NCBI RefSeq assembly: GCF_017315735.1
Contig: NZ_JAFLRK010000031.1
Coordinates: forward strand, 1 to 64,000
DNA from: Paracoccus shandongensis
GTDB lineage: Bacteria; Pseudomonadota; Alphaproteobacteria; Rhodobacterales; Rhodobacteraceae
Reading direction: 5' to 3'
Length of the DNA stretch: 64,000 nt
Under the pieces are notes generated by a model that ran no database searches, was not told the DNA's origin, and was given only the letters and a program-made list of their open reading frames with translations. Both the position numbers and the translations under genes were made by a program. The number at the start of each line of letters is the position of its first letter. Position 1 is the stretch's first letter. Below are positions 56,353-64,000 of the stretch, piece by piece.

Positions 56353-59300
56353 ATGAGCAAGCAGGAATTCTCGCTAGCCGACCGTTTCGATCTGGAAAAG
56401 CCGCAGGTGCTGCTGAACGGCACGCAGGCGCTGGTGCGGCTGATGCTGATGCAGGCCGCGCGCGACAAGGCGGCGGGGCTGAACACGGCGGGCTTTGTCA
56501 CCGGCTATCGCGGATCGCCGCTGGGGGGCGTCGATCTGGCGATGATGCGCGAAGGCAAGCGGCTGTCGGCATCGAACATCCTGTTCCAGCCGGGCCTGAA
56601 CGAGGATCTGGCCGCGACCGCCATCTGGGGCAGCCAGCAGGCGGAACTGCGCGGCGAGGGCAAATACGACGGCGTCTTCGCGCTGTGGTATGGCAAGGGG
56701 CCGGGCGTGGACCGTTCGGGCGACGCGATGCGCCACGCCAACATGGCGGGCACGTCCCCCCATGGCGGCGTGGTCATGGCGATGGGCGACGACCATACCG
56801 GCGAAAGCAGCTCGGTCCTGCACCAGTCCGACTGGGCGATGGTGGACCGCTATATCCCGGTTCTGTCGCCTGCGGGGGTTCAGGAAATCCTGGACTATGG
56901 CCTCTACGCCTTTGCCCTGTCGCGCTTTGCGGGCGTCTGGACCGGCCTCAAGACCATGAAGGACACGGTCGAGGCGACCAGCGTCGTCAACGGCGATCCC
57001 TTCCGGCTGTCCTTCGTCACGCCCGACTTCCAGATGCCCGAGGGCGGGCTGAACATCCGCCTGCACGACACGCCCGTCGCCTCCGAGGCGCGGATGATCG
57101 ACTACAAACGCTGGGCGGCCGAGGCGTTTTCGCGCGCCAACAAGATCGACCACAAGGTCTGGGGCAAGCCCGGGGCGAAGATCGGCTTCGTCGCGGCGGG
57201 CAAGAACTGGCTGGATCTGGTTCATGCCCTGTCCCTGCTGGGTATCGACGAGGCCGAGGCCGAACGGCTGGGCCTGACCACCTACAAGGTCGGCCAGACC
57301 TGGCCGCTGGACATGAAGTCGTTCCAGGAATGGTCCGAAACTCTGGAACTGATCGTCTGCGTCGAGGAAAAGCGCAAGCTGATCGAGGTGCAGTTGAAAG
57401 AGGCGATCTTCGACAACCGCCACGGCCGCCGCGTCCACGGCTGGAAGCACGACCGCACCGGGGCCGAACTGTTCCCCACCCGCTATGCGCTGGACCCGGT
57501 GATGATCGCCCAGAAGATCGGCGAAATCCTGATCGAGGAAGGCCGCGGCACCGACCACATCAAGGCCGGGCTGACGCGCCTGTCCGAGGTGCGCCGCGCC
57601 GACAATGCGCCCGAGATCGCCACGCGGACCCCGTGGTTCTGCTCGGGCTGTCCGCACAACACCTCGACCAAGGTGCCGGACGGCAGCCGTGCCTATGCCG
57701 GGATCGGCTGTCACTACATGGTGCAGTGGATGGACCGGGAAACCACCGGCTTCACCCATATGGGGGCCGAGGGCGTGAACTGGGTGGGCGAGGCGCCGTT
57801 CTCGAACCGCAAGCACGTGTTCCAGAACCTGGGCGACGGCACCTACAACCACTCGGGGTCGCTGGCGATCCGCGCGGCCATCGCGGCGGGCACCACCATC
57901 ACCTACAAGATCCTGTTCAACGACGCCGTGGCCATGACCGGCGGGCAACCCAACGAGGGCGGGCTGACGGCGCAGCAGATCGCCGCCGAACTGGTGGCGA
58001 TGGGCGTGAAGCCGCTAGTCGTGGTCTATGACGAAAAGGAAGACATCGACCGCGCGCAATTCCCGGCAGGCCTGCGCTTCGAGGAGCGGGCGGAACTGAT
58101 GGCCGTGCAGCGTGAACTGACGGAAACGCCGGGCGTCAGCGCGATCCTCTATATCCAGACCTGCGCCGCCGAAAAGCGCCGCCGCCGCAAGCGCGGCACC
58201 TTCCCCGATCCCGACCGCCGCGTCTGGATCAACCCCGAGGTCTGCGAGGGCTGCGGCGACTGCGGCGTGCAGTCGAACTGCGTGTCCATCGTGCCCTTGG
58301 ACACCGAACTGGGCCGCAAGCGCCAGATCGACCAGTCGTCCTGCAACAAGGACTATTCCTGCCTCAAGGGCTTCTGCCCCAGCTTCGTCACCGTGGAAGG
58401 AGGCAAGCTGCGCAAGCCCAAGGCAGAATCCTTCGACATCCCCGACCTGCCCCTTCCCGCCCTGCCCGCGATCACCGGCACGCATAACGTCGTCATCACC
58501 GGCGTCGGCGGCACGGGCGTCGTGACGCTGGGCGCGGTGCTGGCCCAGGCCGCCCATATCGACGGCAAGGGCGCGGGCATGATGGAGATGGCGGGTCTGG
58601 CCCAGAAGGGCGGCGCGGTCCATATCCACCTGCGCCTGGCCAACCGTCCCGAGGACATCAGCGCCATCCGCGTCGCCGTGGGCGAGGCCGATTGCATCAT
58701 CGGCGGCGACCTGGTGGTGACGGCAGGCGCCAAGACCATCGGGTTGATGACCACGGGCCGCACCGGCGCGGTGGTCAACGATCACGAGATCATCACCGGC
58801 GATTTCACCCGGCTGCGCGATTTCCGCGTGCCCTCGGACCAGTTGAAGCTGTCGCTTGAGGCGCGGCTGCGCGACCGGGTGGCCTTCTTCGACGCCAACG
58901 ACCTGGCGCTGCGGATGTTGGGCGATTCGATCTATGCCAACATGCTGGTCCTGGGCGCGGCCTGGCAGCAGGGGCTGATCCCCCTGACGCTGGAGGCGAT
59001 CATGCAGGCGATTGAACTCAACGGCGCCAAGGTCGCGGAAAACCAGCGGGCCTTCCAGATCGGCCGCTGGGCCATGGCCTTCCCCGACCAGACCCGCAAG
59101 CCCGCCGAGGTGACGCAACTGCCGCCCGACCCCGTGGCCTATCGAGAGGCGCGGCTGGTCGGATACCAGAACCGGCGGCTGGCGAAACGCTTCCGCAAGC
59201 TGGTGGACGCGGCCCCTGCCCCGCTGCGCGAAAGCGTTGCGCGCGGGTATTACAAGCTGCTGGCCTACAAGGACGAATACGAGGTCGCGCGGCTGCACCT

Positions 59301-59742
59301 GACCACCGCCGAACAGGTGGCGGCGCAATGGGACGGGGACACGAAACTGACGCTGCACCTGGCCCCGCCGATCCTGGGGGGCAAGGGGGCCGATGGGCGT
59401 CCGAGGAAACGCGAATACGGCGAATGGATGCTGGGGGCCTTCAAGGTTCTGGCGCGCATGAAGTTCCTGCGCGGCACGCCCTTCGACCCCTTCGGCTATG
59501 CCGCCGAACGCCGCCACGAACGCGCAGCCATCCGTGAATACGAGGCCGACATGCGCGTGGTTCTGGCCAAGGTCACGGACGCCACCATGCCCGTCGCCAT
59601 CGAACTGGCGGAACTGCCCCTGACCGTGCGCGGCTATGGCCCCGTCAAGGCCAGGGCCGAGGCCGCTGCCGCCACCCGCCGGGCGGAACTGCTGGCGCAA
59701 TTCCGCAGCGGCCAGGCGCCCTTGCAGCAGGCGGCCGAATGA
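56353..59742 (+). CDS. Indolepyruvate ferredoxin oxidoreductase family protein (fused)
   Basis: 1,129 residues joining the parts that are separate iorA and iorB subunits elsewhere. N-terminal pyrimidine/TPP domains (ALVRLMLMQAARDKAAGLNTAGFVTGYRGSPLGG), TPP-core motif about 500-560 (GIGCHYMVQWM, GDGTYNHSG), a ferredoxin-like cluster site near residue 629 (CEGCGDCGVQSNC and later CNKDYSC), and the gamma domain from about 712 (GVGGTGVVTLGAVLAQAAH). Oxidatively decarboxylates aryl or branched 2-oxo acids to acyl-CoA, reducing ferredoxin. GGAGGAG site precedes the ATG. Probably regulated by the divergent LysR gene. Confidence 0.94.
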   Translation: MSKQEFSLADRFDLEKPQVLLNGTQALVRLMLMQAARDKAAGLNTAGFVTGYRGSPLGGVDLAMMREGKRLSASNILFQPGLNEDLAATAIWGSQQAELRGEGKYDGVFALWYGKGPGVDRSGDAMRHANMAGTSPHGGVVMAMGDDHTGESSSVLHQSDWAMVDRYIPVLSPAGVQEILDYGLYAFALSRFAGVWTGLKTMKDTVEATSVVNGDPFRLSFVTPDFQMPEGGLNIRLHDTPVASEARMIDYKRWAAEAFSRANKIDHKVWGKPGAKIGFVAAGKNWLDLVHALSLLGIDEAEAERLGLTTYKVGQTWPLDMKSFQEWSETLELIVCVEEKRKLIEVQLKEAIFDNRHGRRVHGWKHDRTGAELFPTRYALDPVMIAQKIGEILIEEGRGTDHIKAGLTRLSEVRRADNAPEIATRTPWFCSGCPHNTSTKVPDGSRAYAGIGCHYMVQWMDRETTGFTHMGAEGVNWVGEAPFSNRKHVFQNLGDGTYNHSGSLAIRAAIAAGTTITYKILFNDAVAMTGGQPNEGGLTAQQIAAELVAMGVKPLVVVYDEKEDIDRAQFPAGLRFEERAELMAVQRELTETPGVSAILYIQTCAAEKRRRRKRGTFPDPDRRVWINPEVCEGCGDCGVQSNCVSIVPLDTELGRKRQIDQSSCNKDYSCLKGFCPSFVTVEGGKLRKPKAESFDIPDLPLPALPAITGTHNVVITGVGGTGVVTLGAVLAQAAHIDGKGAGMMEMAGLAQKGGAVHIHLRLANRPEDISAIRVAVGEADCIIGGDLVVTAGAKTIGLMTTGRTGAVVNDHEIITGDFTRLRDFRVPSDQLKLSLEARLRDRVAFFDANDLALRMLGDSIYANMLVLGAAWQQGLIPLTLEAIMQAIELNGAKVAENQRAFQIGRWAMAFPDQTRKPAEVTQLPPDPVAYREARLVGYQNRRLAKRFRKLVDAAPAPLRESVARGYYKLLAYKDEYEVARLHLTTAEQVAAQWDGDTKLTLHLAPPILGGKGADGRPRKREYGEWMLGAFKVLARMKFLRGTPFDPFGYAAERRHERAAIREYEADMRVVLAKVTDATMPVAIELAELPLTVRGYGPVKARAEAAAATRRAELLAQFRSGQAPLQQAAE

Positions 59743-59831
59743 CGGATCTGGCGGGCGACCTGATCTAAGTCATTTCCAAGATGCGCGATGCGCCGTAAAA
59801 AGCGCCTCGCGACAGGCAAAGGATGGCATCA

Positions 59832-60644
59832 ATGGCGGTAGGCGTTTTCGATTCGGGTCTTGGCGGGCTGACGGTCCATCAGGCCATCGCCGCCCGCCTG
59901 CCCGACCTGCCGCTGGTCTATCTGGGCGACAACGCCCACACCCCCTATGGCACCCGCACCGCGGACGACATCTTCAACCTGACCTGCGCGGGCGTGGAAC
60001 GGCTGTGGCAGGAAGGCTGCGACCTGGTGATCCTGGCCTGCAACACCGCCAGCGCCGCCGCGCTGAAGCGGATGCAGGAAACCTGGCTGCCCGCCGACAA
60101 GCGCGTCCTGGGCGTCTTCGTCCCGATGATCGAGGCGCTGACCGAACGCCGCTGGGGCGACAATTCGCCGCCCCGGGAAGTCGCGGTCAAGCACGTCGCC
60201 CTGTTCGCCACCCCCGCCACGGTCGCCAGCCGCGCCTTCCAGCGGGAACTGGCCTTCCGCGCCGTCGGCGTCGATGTCGAGGCGCAGCCCTGCGGCGGCG
60301 TCGTCGATGCCATCGAGATGGGCGACGAAATCCTGGCCGAGGCGCTGGTGGCATCCCATGTCGAGGCCCTGCTGCGCCGGATGCCCCATCCCGAGGCGGC
60401 GGTCCTGGGCTGCACCCATTACCCGCTGGTCGAGGCCGCGTTCCAGAAGGCGCTCGGCCCCGATGTCAAGGTTTTCAGCCAGGCGGGTCTGGTGGCAGAA
60501 AGCCTTGCTGACTATTTGCAGCGCAGGCCCGAATTCCTGGGATCGGGCACGGAATCGAAAAACCTGACGACCGGCGATCCGGTCCGTGTGTCGGGCAAGG
60601 CCACGCAGTTCCTGCGCCGCCCGATCCATTTCGAGGCAGCATGA
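59832..60644 (+). CDS. murI: Glutamate racemase
   Basis: 270 residues; makes D-glutamate for peptidoglycan. Asp/Ser in [13 protein letters not shown], the two catalytic Cys in [10 protein letters not shown] and GCTHYPLVE, and DNAHTPYGT are intact. Start at 59832 has AAAGGA at good distance; the in-frame ATG at 59823 is only 2 nt from it. Confidence 0.96.
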   Translation: MAVGVFDSGLGGLTVHQAIAARLPDLPLVYLGDNAHTPYGTRTADDIFNLTCAGVERLWQEGCDLVILACNTASAAALKRMQETWLPADKRVLGVFVPMIEALTERRWGDNSPPREVAVKHVALFATPATVASRAFQRELAFRAVGVDVEAQPCGGVVDAIEMGDEILAEALVASHVEALLRRMPHPEAAVLGCTHYPLVEAAFQKALGPDVKVFSQAGLVAESLADYLQRRPEFLGSGTESKNLTTGDPVRVSGKATQFLRRPIHFEAA

Positions 60645-60654
60645 GGTCCACGCC

Positions 60655-61113
60655 ATGGCTGGCATGAAATCATTGAAGAAACGCCGCCGCATCCAGGTGA
60701 TTGTGGCCGCCGCCGTGGCCCTGCTGATCGCGGTCGGCCTGATCGGATACGGCTTCCGCGACGGCATCAACCTGTACCGCTCGCCCGCGCAGGTGGCCGA
60801 GGCCGCGCCCGAACCGGACGAATATTTCCAGTTGGGCGGGCTGGTGAAGGAAGGCTCCATCGTCAACCGCGACGGCGTGGCCTTCGATTTCGTCATCACC
60901 GACGGCGCGGCGGAAATCCCCGTCAGCTATGTCGGCCGCGACCCGCGCCCCGACCTGTTCACCGAGGGCCAGGGCACCATCGCCAAGGGCTATTACCGCG
61001 ACGGCCGCTTCGAGGCCCGCGACCTGCTGGCCAAGCATGACGAGACCTACATGCCTAAAGAGGTGGTGGACACGCTGAAGGAAACCGGCGTGTACCAGGA
61101 TCCGAACAGCTAG
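60655..61113 (+). CDS. ccmE: Cytochrome c maturation heme chaperone CcmE
   Basis: 152 residues: one N-terminal membrane helix (VIVAAAVALLIAVGLIGYGF) and a periplasmic OB-fold. The heme-binding motif is LLAKHDETYMP, with the His that forms a covalent bond to heme and the HxxxY Tyr. It carries heme to CcmF. GAGGT precedes the ATG at 60655. It lies next to murI and far from ccmFH in this window. Confidence 0.96.
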   Translation: MAGMKSLKKRRRIQVIVAAAVALLIAVGLIGYGFRDGINLYRSPAQVAEAAPEPDEYFQLGGLVKEGSIVNRDGVAFDFVITDGAAEIPVSYVGRDPRPDLFTEGQGTIAKGYYRDGRFEARDLLAKHDETYMPKEVVDTLKETGVYQDPNS

Positions 61114-61121
61114 GGCTGACT

Positions 61122-61145
61122 TGGCGAAGGCCATCGCCTTCGCCA
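61122..61145. terminator. Hairpin after ccmE
   Basis: Perfect 10-bp stem TGGCGAAGGC/GCCTTCGCCA with a CATC loop, 8 bp after the ccmE stop; no T-run. Confidence 0.55.
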
Positions 61146-61170
61146 CAGCGGAACATATCAACCCAAGCCG

Positions 61171-61249
61171 CCGGGCCCAAAAGGCCCGGCCAGCGCCCGC
61201 CCCGCCCCCAGGCGGGCGCTTCACGCCCCCCTCGGGCCGGGCGCTGGCC
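61171..61249. other. Cluster of overlapping GC-rich hairpins
   Basis: Three inverted repeats compete here: CCGGGCC/GGCCCGG (61171-61189), GCGCCCGCC/GGCGGGCGC (61193-61219) and a perfect 12-bp pair GGCCAGCGCCCG/CGGGCGCTGGCC (61188-61199 with 61238-61249). They share bases, so only some can form together. The region separates convergent ccmE and the TetR gene and contains no gene. Confidence 0.5.
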
Positions 61250-61336
61250 TTCCGTGGTTGTCTGCTTCACCGTCTCTGATGGCACCGTCGCGTCGCGGGC
61301 GGGGAAATGCTCGTCGCATTTCCTTGTTCCGCCCGG

Positions 61337-61885
61337 TCACGGTGCGTCTTCTTCCAGCAGCCTCGCAATATCCGCAAACACCGCCTGCCATTCCGCATCC
61401 TCCAGCGGCATGAAGCGCAGGAAGTGCAGCAGGAACGCCCCCTCGCAGGCCAGGAAGGCCAGCCGGGCGCGGCGGCCCTCGGGCGTGGAGACATCCAGCC
61501 CCGCCAGCCGGTCCCGATACCAGCCCTGGGTCGAGGCCAGATGCTGGGGCGTCTGCATCAGCCCGGCCATCAGGCTGGCGGCCTTGGTCATCGACAGATC
61601 GTCCGCCTCTCGCGTGGCGGCCAGATGCGCCCGGATCCGCTGCACCCCGCCCGCATCCGGCCCCGCGATGGCCGCGAACTTCGCGTCGTAATCCCGGTTC
61701 CATCGCGCGAACAGCGCGTCGATGATGTCGTCCTTGGTCCCAAAGGTGTATTGCACCCCGCCCTTGGTGATCCCGCAGGCCCGCGCCAGCGCGTCGATGG
61801 TCAGCGCGCCCGCGCCTTGGCTGCGCATGATCTCCTCGGCCGCGTCCAGCAGCTTGTCCCGGTCGATGCTGCGCGGTCTTGCCAT
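61337..61885 (-). CDS. TetR family repressor (SmvR-like)
   Basis: 182 residues. HTH in the first 50 residues (IDALARACGITKGGVQYTFGTKDDIIDALF) and a helical ligand domain. Divergent from the SmvA-like transporter with 82 bp between starts and a perfect palindrome in that gap, the arrangement of smvR/smvA in Enterobacteriaceae, where the TetR protein represses a biocide pump. That role is inferred by analogy. Confidence 0.88.
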   Translation of the reverse strand: MARPRSIDRDKLLDAAEEIMRSQGAGALTIDALARACGITKGGVQYTFGTKDDIIDALFARWNRDYDAKFAAIAGPDAGGVQRIRAHLAATREADDLSMTKAASLMAGLMQTPQHLASTQGWYRDRLAGLDVSTPEGRRARLAFLACEGAFLLHFLRFMPLEDAEWQAVFADIARLLEEDAP

Positions 61886-61900
61886 GAAGCCTCCATTTCC

Positions 61901-61912
61901 ATACGATCGTAT
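61901..61912. promoter_or_regulatory. Palindromic operator between TetR and MFS genes
   Basis: ATACGATCGTAT is a perfect 12-bp palindrome, 16 bp upstream of the TetR start and 56 bp upstream of the MFS start. It is AT-rich against the local composition and sized for a TetR dimer half-site pair. Confidence 0.65.
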
Positions 61913-61967
61913 TTAAACCGGCCTGCCGCGACTCGCCACCCGGTCGCGCCGCAATTTCAGGTGAACC

Positions 61968-63455
61968 ATGCCCGCCCGTTCCCCCTGGCTTGTCCTTGCC
62001 ATCGTTTCCAGCGCGCTGTTCCTGATCGTGATCGACATGACGGTGCTTTACACCGCGCTGCCCACGCTGACACGCGACCTTGGGGCCTCGGCCACGGAAA
62101 AGCTGTGGATCGTGAACGCCTATTCGCTGGTCGTGGCGGGGCTGCTGCCTGGGGCGGGGGCGCTTGGCGACCGCTATGGGCACCGGCGGATGTTCATGAT
62201 CGGGCTGGTGATCTTCGGGCTTGCCTCGCTGGCGGCGGGATTTGCGCCCTCGTCCGCCACGCTGATTGCGGCGCGGGCGGGCCTGGCCGTGGGCGCGGCG
62301 GCGATGATGCCCGCGACCCTGTCCATCATCCGCCACACCTTCGAGGATCCCGACCAGCGCGCCCTGGCCATCGGCATCTGGGCGGCGGTCGCATCCGGTG
62401 GGGCGGCGCTTGGGCCGGTGATCGGCGGCGCGCTGCTGGAACATTTCCACTGGGGCGCGGTGTTCCTGGTCAACCTGCCGGTGGTGCTGGCGGCGCTGGC
62501 CCTGACCGTTGCCTTCGTGCCCAGGGGACAGGGGCACGGCCACCATCCCTTCGATCCGGTCGGATCGGTTCAGGCCCTGGTCGGGCTGGTCGGCGTGACC
62601 CTCGCCATCAAGGAGATCGCCCGGCCCGAGCCCTCGGTCCAGGTGCTGACCCTCGCCGCCCTGGTGGGCCTTGCCGCCCTGGTGCTGTTCTTTCGCCGCC
62701 TGCGCCGCAGCGCCGACCCGATGATCGACCTGACCCTGTTCCGCGACCCGCGCTTTGCGGGCGGGGTGATCGGCGCGGTCGTCTCGGCGGCGGCCCTGCT
62801 GGGGGTGCAGCTTGCCATCACGCAGCGCCTGCAACTGGTCCAGGGGCTGTCGCCGCTGCAAGCCGGGCTGTTCGTGCTGCCCATTCCGCTGGCGTCCTTT
62901 GTCGCCGGGCCGGTCGCGGGCCTGATGCTGGGCCGCGTGGGCGCGGGCCGCCTGCTGGCCGCCACCCTGGCGATCAGCGGGGCGGGCATCCTGGTCTATT
63001 GGGCGGGCGTGGGGCAGCCAGCCGTGGAACTGGCCAGCTTTGCCGTCATGGGCGCGGGCATCGGCGCGGCCATGACCGCCGCATCCTCGGCCATCATGCT
63101 GAACGCCCCCGCCGACCGGGCGGGAATGGCGGCATCCATCGAGGAGGTGTCCTATGAACTGGGCGGCGCGCTTGGCATCGCCATGCTGGGCAGCCTGATG
63201 GCCGGGATCTACAGCGCCAGCTTCGCCGCCGCCGGCGGTTGGGGGCCCGAGGCCACGGATTCGCTCGACGGTGCCCTGGCCCTGGCCGCGACCCTGCCCG
63301 CGCCCCAGGCGGACCGGCTGCTGGCCCTTGCCGATGCCGCCTTCGACCGGGCCACGGGCGCGGTCGCGCTGGCGGCGGGGCTGATCCTGCTGGCGGCGGG
63401 TTTCTGGGTCGCCCGGATCGACCGCGCGGGCAAGGCGGTCCAGCAGGGCGCTTGA
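61968..63455 (+). CDS. smvA: MFS transporter, DHA2 (14-TM) drug efflux, SmvA-like
   Basis: 495 residues with about 14 hydrophobic helices. Motif A GALGDRYGHRR between helices 2 and 3, motif D1-like VIDMTVLYTALPTL in helix 1 with the intramembrane Asp, and motif C-like GPVIGGALLEHFHWG after helix 5. Overall closest in pattern to SmvA/QacA multidrug pumps for cationic biocides and dyes. Probably repressed by the divergent TetR protein. The symbol is by analogy. Confidence 0.85.
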   Translation: MPARSPWLVLAIVSSALFLIVIDMTVLYTALPTLTRDLGASATEKLWIVNAYSLVVAGLLPGAGALGDRYGHRRMFMIGLVIFGLASLAAGFAPSSATLIAARAGLAVGAAAMMPATLSIIRHTFEDPDQRALAIGIWAAVASGGAALGPVIGGALLEHFHWGAVFLVNLPVVLAALALTVAFVPRGQGHGHHPFDPVGSVQALVGLVGVTLAIKEIARPEPSVQVLTLAALVGLAALVLFFRRLRRSADPMIDLTLFRDPRFAGGVIGAVVSAAALLGVQLAITQRLQLVQGLSPLQAGLFVLPIPLASFVAGPVAGLMLGRVGAGRLLAATLAISGAGILVYWAGVGQPAVELASFAVMGAGIGAAMTAASSAIMLNAPADRAGMAASIEEVSYELGGALGIAMLGSLMAGIYSASFAAAGGWGPEATDSLDGALALAATLPAPQADRLLALADAAFDRATGAVALAAGLILLAAGFWVARIDRAGKAVQQGA

Positions 63456-63486
63456 CGCCTGCCCGGGGGCGGGGCAAGCAATCGCC

Positions 63487-64000
63487 ATGATCGACATTCG
63501 CCCCGTGGCCCATCCGATCGGCAAGATCATCGTGACCCTGGGGGTTTCGATGCTGGCGCCCATGGCGGTGGACCGGTGGCACGGCGATCCGCATTGGGCG
63601 GTCTTCCTGCAATGCGCGGCGCTGACGGTGGTTGTCGGTGCGCTGCTGTCCATCGCGACCTGGGGCGATTACCGCAGCCTGTCGATCCACCAGGCCTTCC
63701 TGCTGACCTCCGGCCTCTGGGCGGTGCTGCCGGTCTTCGGCGCCCTGCCCTTCATGCTGGGCCAGCCCCATGCCGGGTTCACCGACGCCTATTTCGAGGC
63801 CATGTCGGGCGTCACCACCACCGGCACCACGGCCTTCCCGCAACTGGACATCCTGCCGCGCGGCACGCATCTGTGGCGCGCCATCCTGCACTGGATCGGA
63901 GGCCTGGGGATCGTCGTCGTCGCCATGGTCTTCCTGCCGATCATGAAGGTCGGCGGGATGCAGTTCTTCCGGTCCGAGGGCTTCGACACCCTGGGCAAGA
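63487..64000 (+). CDS. TrkH family potassium uptake protein, 5' part only
   Basis: 171 residues before the window ends. Several membrane helices are visible, and the first potassium pore loop with selectivity filter TTTGTT (AMSGVTTTGTTAFPQL) and the following HWIGGLGIVVVAMVFLPI are hallmarks of TrkH/KtrB ion-conducting subunits. Works with a TrkA-type regulator in the membrane. Confidence 0.93.
   Translation, partial: MIDIRPVAHPIGKIIVTLGVSMLAPMAVDRWHGDPHWAVFLQCAALTVVVGALLSIATWGDYRSLSIHQAFLLTSGLWAVLPVFGALPFMLGQPHAGFTDAYFEAMSGVTTTGTTAFPQLDILPRGTHLWRAILHWIGGLGIVVVAMVFLPIMKVGGMQFFRSEGFDTLGK

Overview
The window is a 64-kb piece of a high-GC alphaproteobacterial chromosome, most like Rhodobacteraceae and probably Paracoccus or a close relative. 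The signs are the betIBA/choXWV choline module, a one-piece IspDF, a fused indolepyruvate oxidoreductase, a DUF3572 protein, a holin plus GH108 muramidase pair, and gene pairs overlapping by ATGA, GTGA or TGATG. Nearly all of it is housekeeping chromosome. I see no intact insertion sequence, prophage, CRISPR array or rRNA operon. The genus is an inference from gene content, not from a marker-gene comparison.

Layout. 0-5.7 kb: a partial MBL-fold hydrolase, an EnvZ-like kinase, lon with its terminator, a 630-bp gene-free stretch, tRNA-Ala(GGC) and tRNA-Val(TAC). 5.7-14.4 kb: patatin, prfB, MgtC-like protein, PBP1A, AmiC amidase, aminotransferase, DsbA-like protein. 14.4-21.1 kb: betA-betB-betI divergent from choX-choW-choV, with a BetI-type operator between them; this is uptake of choline and its oxidation to glycine betaine. 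21.2-26.5 kb: sqdB (sulfolipid), M48 protease, alpha/beta hydrolase, DUF2147 protein, hisA, [2Fe-2S] ferredoxin, 2'-5' RNA ligase family protein. 26.6-30.8 kb: envelope quality control, hflK-hflC then degP. 30.9-35.3 kb: gor-rpiA and gmk-gamma-carbonic anhydrase-phoR-like kinase. 35.5-41.7 kb: PAS protein, tandem GNAT, rnd, tgt, sufT-like, IscA-type protein, tpiA. 41.6-45 kb: a cyclic-di-GMP neighbourhood with an H-NOX-like protein that has lost its heme ligands, an HNOBA-GGDEF protein, DUF3572 and a PleD-like cyclase with a ruined receiver domain. 45-49.4 kb: DUF983, NUDIX, PaaG-like isomerase, ccmH and ccmF. 49.5-55 kb: holin/muramidase pair, then the compact purL-ispDF-pgpA-pncC run. 55.3-59.7 kb: LysR regulator divergent from a 1,129-residue indolepyruvate ferredoxin oxidoreductase. 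59.8-64 kb: murI, ccmE, a TetR/MFS efflux pair around a perfect palindrome, and the start of a TrkH potassium transporter.

The most striking sequence oddity is an 87-base run of G (40175-40261) between two identical 90-bp copies of the 3' end of the sufT-like gene. It starts exactly where a strong hairpin should begin and is best read as a sequencing or assembly error. The most interesting biology is the heme-site-less H-NOX/GGDEF pair next to a phosphorylation-incompetent PleD, and a promoter whose 17-bp spacer is entirely a perfect inverted repeat upstream of the indolepyruvate oxidoreductase.
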